A DNA stretch of 10,092 nucleotides from Anoxynatronum sp033549305 (GTDB lineage Bacteria > Bacillota > Clostridia > Peptostreptococcales > Tindalliaceae): contig JAWSUV010000102.1 of assembly GCA_033549305.1 (NCBI GenBank), positions 1-10,092 on the forward strand, read 5' to 3'. Made by a program: the position numbers and the translations under genes. The number at the start of each line of letters is the position of its first letter. Position 1 is the stretch's first letter. A model generated the notes under the pieces. The model did no database searches. It worked only from the letters and a program-made list of their open reading frames with translations, and was not told where the DNA came from. Positions 6,755-10,092 of this stretch are shown in pieces.

Positions 6755-7129
6755 ATGATGGAAGAGGTTCTGCTGACATCCGTGTCGAATGAGTTTGAGG
6801 CGGGAATGATTGAATCGCTGCTGGCAGCGGAGAACATTCCAGTACTGAAAAAACAGCGGGGTGCCGGGCAGTACCTGGAGATTTATATGGCAATGTCGAC
6901 TTACGGTGTCGATTTGTATGTGCCGGCGGATTCATTGGGAGAAGCCAGAGCTCTGATTGGTGAAGGAGAATCGGAACAGCCTGCCCCGGACGAAGAACTG
7001 ATTCAGGCCGGTGAAGCCCTAAAAAAAGGGCGTCGAACTCGAAGCTGGATCATCCTGCTGCTGGTCTTTCCGGGGCTGTTGTGGCTGCTGGTGTATAATC
7101 TGGGAAACCTGATTCGGATTCTGAGGTAG
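6755..7129 (+). CDS. DUF2007-like putative signal-transducing protein with C-terminal membrane helix
   Basis: The 124-residue protein begins with EEVLLTSVSNEFEAGMIESLLAAENIPV and continues to GVDLYVPADSLGEARALI (about residues 3-68). This matches the DUF2007 pattern: 'E..(I/L)...L...(G/N)IPV' and 'G(V/I)...VP...(L).A..L(I)'. A charged linker (70-96) then leads to one hydrophobic helix (about 97-120, SWIILLLVFPGLLWLLVYNLG), so the DUF2007 domain is probably tethered to the inner face of the membrane. GAAAGGGG at 6741-6748 gives the start at 6755; a second ATG follows directly at 6758. It is divergent from the PLP enzyme gene and has no close downstream partner. DUF2007 has no established reaction; only a binding or signalling role has been proposed. 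Confidence 0.75.
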   Translation: MMEEVLLTSVSNEFEAGMIESLLAAENIPVLKKQRGAGQYLEIYMAMSTYGVDLYVPADSLGEARALIGEGESEQPAPDEELIQAGEALKKGRRTRSWIILLLVFPGLLWLLVYNLGNLIRILR

Positions 7130-7430
7130 CACAGGAAAATATACAACCTGCATGCACATCGTGCACCTGGGAGCGCAAAAAACCCCCAGCAATGAACTCC
7201 AGCAATGCAAATAGAAAGGAGCGGCCTTCTGTGATAAGATGATAGGTAGAAAAAGCCACTCAGATGATTTCTGGAGATCATTGTGTTCGTCAAAAATCAG
7301 GTGCATTCAGCATGCAGGTTGGTGAAACAGAGCAAGAAGGTGATTTATGGAAATAAATTACAGAATATTCAGCAAATAATTGGGATGTGATGTGTTCCTC
7401 TGGAGTGATAGTAGAGAGGAGGGTATTTAC
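7130..7430 (+). other. Intergenic region without a recognisable gene
   Basis: About 300 bp. It contains a small perfect stem TGCAC/GTGCA (7153-7157 with 7161-7165), a 9-base direct repeat CCAGCAATG at 7186 and 7199 (period 13), and AGGAGGG at 7417-7423 serving the next gene. I see no convincing promoter or terminator. Confidence 0.5.
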
Positions 7431-9053
7431 ATGAGATGGATAGAACATCAAAAACCAGGCATAGCTGTTCTGCGGGGTTTCATGATCCTGCTCATCGTGC
7501 TCGGACTTCTGATGCCGACTGCGGTGGCCCAACAGGATGTGAACCTTGTGATTGTGCCAGTAACCGCCCAAATTTATGTTGGAGAGACGCAGCAATACCG
7601 CGCTTATCTGAGTTATGACGGAGGCACCACGCTGGGGCCGGAGGTCACGGATGAGTGTATGTGGACTGCGGATAGACCGGATATTGCTGAGGCAGGGACC
7701 GAAAGTGGATCCTTTACGGGGATCAGTCCGGGGGCCGCTTCGATCCGCGCATTTTATACGGAACAAGTCGTGGTGCGGGCGCCCCTGCGGCTGGAAGGCC
7801 AGGCCCGTTTAAGCGTTCGGGAACCGGTGGAACAGGTGCGGATCTGGATGGAAGTCATCCCGCCGCTTGCGTCCGTTCAGGTTGGAGAAACGCAGCAGTA
7901 TGAAGCATACCTGAATCGTTCAGACACCGCCGATGTATTGAATGTCACTGACGTTTCCGATTGGGTGATTGCTGATGACATTGCGACAGCAGCGGGGAAC
8001 GGACGTTACCGGGGTGACCGGGTGGGCGAAAGCCTTGTAACCGCCAGCTATGAGGGGATACCGCCCGGCCTGACCGGTACCTACAGCGCGACTGATGACG
8101 CCATTCTCAGGGTGTGGGAGGAAGACGTCCCTGATGATACGCCCGAAGACCCGCCCGAGACCGAAGACCTGCCGATTGAAAAAATCCTGGACAGGCAGCC
8201 GGGATACCTGGTCTGGAGTGAACCCCAGTACATGGCGGCGCCGGGCGATTCCTTTGTCATGAGCTACAATGACTGGAACACGGACGGAAGCTCTGACCGT
8301 TATCCCAAAGTCTTTTACTGGAATGAGACCTATGAAAAATGGGTCGCACTGGCCAGTTATCCACTACCTTCCAACGAGGTGCGTGCCCGGAATGATGGAA
8401 ATTACAGCGGATGGTTTGTGGTGTTTGGATGTATTCAGCCCCGCTTTACAGATGTTGCAGCAGGGTACTGGGCGGAGCCCATCATTAATCGCATGAATGG
8501 CCTGGGGTTGATTTCAGGATATCCCAATCCGAATAATCCTGCCAGTCTGGTGCGGCCTGCCGGTGTAAACCGAACCATTACACGGGCGGAACTGACCACT
8601 GTTGTGGCTAAAATCCTTGGACTGGCGCCGGGAGACACCCATTTTTATCCGACTTTGACCTACAAAAGCGATTTTGAAAACAATCTCATCCTGCAGGCGA
8701 ACTATACCGATGCCGATGACATTGCCGGCTGGGCCCGTCCGTTTATTGCATCAATGACCGATGCTGGGCTGGTGAGACCAAAAGGCAGCCGGTTCGCACC
8801 GCAGGATGAAATGACACGGATTGAGGCAGCGGTGCTGATCTCGGATGCGCTGCGGGATGTGCCTGGGTTTGGAACCCCTGCGGATCTGTCCGTCTTTACA
8901 GATGCAGCAGAGGTACCTTCTTGGGCTGTCGGAGCTGTTGCTGTAGGCACCGTATCCGGTTATGATGACGGAACGTTGCGCCCCAACCAGCCCATCAACC
9001 GGGCAGAGTCGATGACGCTGCTCCTGAAACTGTTGAGGGGCCTGGGATGGTAA
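7431..9053 (+). CDS. Secreted surface protein with two Ig-like repeats and three C-terminal SLH domains
   Basis: The 540-residue protein begins at ATG 7431, 7 bases after AGGAGGG. A signal peptide covers residues 1-33 (hydrophobic GFMILLIVLGLLMP, cleavage after AVA). Two bacterial-Ig-like (BIG2-like) repeats follow at about 37-135 and 138-240; each carries VGETQQYxAYL (residues 50 and 151, spaced 101 codons) and is related at DNA level. An acidic Pro/Glu linker (about 243-260) leads to a unit of about 265-335 with no family I can name (PGYLVWSEPQYMAAPGDSF). Three SLH domains close the protein at about 338-395 (RFTDVAAGYWAEPIINRM), 425-475 (YTDADDIAGWARPFI) and 488-536 (VFTDAAEVPSWAVGAV, VSGYDDGTLRPNQPINRAE). 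It should be bound to the secondary wall polymer and expose its Ig-like part. It has no catalytic motif, so a structural, adhesive or S-layer role is most likely. It is monocistronic. Confidence 0.9.
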   Translation: MRWIEHQKPGIAVLRGFMILLIVLGLLMPTAVAQQDVNLVIVPVTAQIYVGETQQYRAYLSYDGGTTLGPEVTDECMWTADRPDIAEAGTESGSFTGISPGAASIRAFYTEQVVVRAPLRLEGQARLSVREPVEQVRIWMEVIPPLASVQVGETQQYEAYLNRSDTADVLNVTDVSDWVIADDIATAAGNGRYRGDRVGESLVTASYEGIPPGLTGTYSATDDAILRVWEEDVPDDTPEDPPETEDLPIEKILDRQPGYLVWSEPQYMAAPGDSFVMSYNDWNTDGSSDRYPKVFYWNETYEKWVALASYPLPSNEVRARNDGNYSGWFVVFGCIQPRFTDVAAGYWAEPIINRMNGLGLISGYPNPNNPASLVRPAGVNRTITRAELTTVVAKILGLAPGDTHFYPTLTYKSDFENNLILQANYTDADDIAGWARPFIASMTDAGLVRPKGSRFAPQDEMTRIEAAVLISDALRDVPGFGTPADLSVFTDAAEVPSWAVGAVAVGTVSGYDDGTLRPNQPINRAESMTLLLKLLRGLGW

Positions 9054-9133
9054 CGGCCATGGACCGGTAAAAGCAACAAGAAGCAACAGCTTAAGAGGGA
9101 ACCCAAAACATCACTGGTGCCCATAACGGCAAT

Positions 9134-9175
9134 ACCCCGGAACATCTCTTTTGATGAGAGGTTCCGGGGTTTTTA
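9134..9175 (+). terminator. Strong Rho-independent terminator after the SLH surface-protein gene
   Basis: CCCCGGAAC (9135-9143) pairs perfectly with GTTCCGGGG (9161-9169), and inner CTCT/AGAG pairing can extend the stem. TTTTT follows at 9170-9174. It lies about 80 bp after the stop. Confidence 0.92.
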
Positions 9176-9228
9176 ACTGACGCAGTGATCATAGTTGGTT
9201 GGCGTTATGATGGCTCCTTACTACTGGT

Positions 9229-9456
9229 TTAAGGCTGCTGTGCCTGGTAGGTGACAGTGACCCTTCTCATGCCGGGATCCCATTCCACCAGGGCGGCATC
9301 CATGGTGCGACGTTCGCCATTGACGTAGTCAAGCGTGCTGTCGATATCAGAATAGATGATGACGGTCTCCCCATCGGATTTAGATTCTTCGATCGAATTC
9401 ACATTGGTCAGCAGCTTCTGAAGGATTCGACGGGTGTGGGCTAAACTGCAGTTTAT
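9229..9456 (-). pseudogene. 5'-truncated gene remnant, possibly ending in a contracted copper-amine-oxidase-N-like domain
   Basis: On the minus strand 75 codons are open from 9456 to a TAA at 9231-9229, reading SLAHTRRILQKLLTNVNS, then DGETVIIYSDIDSTLDYVNGE and ALVEWDPGMRRVTVTYQ. The composition is protein-like and the other strand gives no better frame, but there is no ATG, GTG or TTG near its beginning and a TGA (9459-9457) blocks the frame. The end (VNGERRTMDAA, then LVEWDPGMRRVTVT) resembles the first and last strands of copper-amine-oxidase N-terminal stalk domains common in clostridial secreted proteins, with the conserved middle (grtlvPlR) missing. This resemblance is from memory and weak. 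It may be the 3' end of a decayed surface-protein gene. Confidence 0.4.
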
Positions 9457-9585
9457 TCATGTTGCTGAAAATTGATTTTATGACAAGGACGACCTTCGGT
9501 TTAGTTTGTGCCCAAAAGGGCTTGCGTTGATCCGTCAGCACCAACCGCATCACTCGGGCATCATTAGTGTCTTTTAAGCCGCGAC

Positions 9586-9619
9586 AGGTTAAATGGGGTC
9601 GGGCAGGTTGAATGGAGTC
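9586..9619. repeat. Imperfect 15-bp direct repeat
   Basis: CAGGTTAAATGGGGT (9586-9600) and CAGGTTGAATGGAGT (9605-9619) match at 13 of 15 bases with a period of 19. A further CAGGT occurs at 9622. The stretch 9457-9671 around it has only short open frames and no recognisable gene, so this may be a mobile-element scar or relic. Confidence 0.55.
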
Positions 9620-9671
9620 ACAGGTGATGTAACCCTAAAAGGAAAGACCCGCTTTGATCTTCACCTGCCGC

Positions 9672-10092
9672 TCATCCCTGCAGCTGTCGGTTTCGGACGT
9701 AATGGCACTGGGCTTTCAGGCAGTTGATGCACTGAAGGCTGGCGTTGGAGAGGGCAGTAAAACGGTCGGCGTGGCGGGCGTGCATCACTTCCCACTGGAT
9801 CAGAATGGCAGCGGCAACCGCGACCAGAATCCAGGCCCAGAAAGAAGGCAGAAAGAGGTAGGGAGAAAATATCATGAAATGCCCCCAGTTGAATATTCGG
9901 CAGGTGTTGCAGCATAAATTTCCAATCATCCAGGACCGGAAGGGACACCACACATTAATGCAGAACTCATCGGAAAAATAAAAGAAGACCACAATCAGAT
10001 GTATACCACGGGATCCGATGAAGCCGGCGTAGCGGAACCATCCGATAGCAGCCAGCAGAATGGTCCAGAAAAGAGCGGCGCGCAGGGCCCCC
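9672..10092 (-). CDS. C-terminal part of a cysteine-rich integral membrane protein, 5' truncated by the window edge
   Basis: The minus-strand frame is open from the right edge to TGA at 9674-9672 and gives 139 residues. A GTG at 9992 is in frame but upstream codons stay open and protein-like (ALFWTILLAAIGWFRYAGFIG), so the real start is outside. Hydrophobic segments lie at about 5-25, 29-39 and 71-98 (the last contains LFLPSFWAWILVAVAAAILI). Cysteines form two clusters: Cys44, Cys49, Cys60, Cys61, Cys64 (DEFCINVWCPF and NLCCNTCRIFNW) and, near the end, Cys121, Cys124, Cys129 (LQCINCLKAQC). RF near 110 and N/SL before the last cluster look like fixed family positions. The pattern suggests a metal, Fe-S or redox site at the membrane surface. 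I cannot name the family. The first part and any operon partner are to the right. Confidence 0.75.
   Translation of the reverse strand, partial: GALRAALFWTILLAAIGWFRYAGFIGSRGIHLIVVFFYFSDEFCINVWCPFRSWMIGNLCCNTCRIFNWGHFMIFSPYLFLPSFWAWILVAVAAAILIQWEVMHARHADRFTALSNASLQCINCLKAQCHYVRNRQLQG

Noticed and set aside
9476..9568. Plus-strand fragment resembling the wing of a MarR regulator (DKDDLRFSLCPKGLALIR)
   Set aside because: Only about 20 residues look right, an in-frame TGA precedes it and the sequence after it does not continue as MarR; too short to call.
9654..9917. 87-codon plus-strand open frame
   Set aside because: It is antisense to the cysteine-rich membrane protein; the minus-strand frame has coherent hydrophobic segments and cysteine clusters, and extends to the window edge.

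Overview
The window looks like chromosomal DNA from a Gram-positive anaerobe of the class Clostridia (Bacillota). This rests on the mix of S-layer-homology (SLH) surface proteins, an NlpC/P60 wall hydrolase, a COG1361-like S-layer-type protein next to an FtsX/MacB permease, strong AGGAGG ribosome binding sites, GTG starts, and a medium GC content. The genus cannot be named from the sequence. I see no rRNA, tRNA, CRISPR array, phage module or intact insertion sequence.

Layout, left to right. (1) Positions 1-2344 hold the end of an envelope operon: a 5'-truncated, C-terminally membrane-anchored extracellular protein overlaps by 8 bp a MacB/FtsX-type ABC permease, and a clear terminator follows. 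The ATPase and any adaptor must lie to the left, outside the window. (2) Positions 2345-3900 hold a promoter-rich leader and then a monocistronic SLH + NlpC/P60 peptidoglycan hydrolase, followed by a cluster of hairpins. (3) Positions 3915-5296 hold a two-gene redox operon: a small flavoprotein with an iron-sulfur-type cysteine motif and a short-chain dehydrogenase. (4) Positions 5365-6586, minus strand, hold a PLP-dependent Cys/Met-metabolism enzyme (methionine gamma-lyase / cystathionine gamma-synthase family), split by a 10-N assembly gap that breaks the frame. (5) Positions 6755-7129 hold a DUF2007-like small protein with a C-terminal membrane helix. (6) Positions 7431-9053 hold a large secreted protein with two Ig-like repeats and three C-terminal SLH domains, followed by a strong terminator. 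(7) Positions 9181-9671 hold no intact gene: there is a 5'-truncated minus-strand gene remnant and a short direct repeat. (8) Positions 9672-10092, minus strand, hold the C-terminal part of a cysteine-rich membrane protein that runs off the right edge.

Functionally the window is mostly cell envelope (export/permease, wall hydrolase, surface protein), with a redox pair and one sulfur amino-acid enzyme in between. I do not see a clearly new multi-gene system. The least explained items are the cysteine-rich membrane protein at the right edge, the decayed region beside it, and the structured leader in front of the SLH-NlpC/P60 gene.
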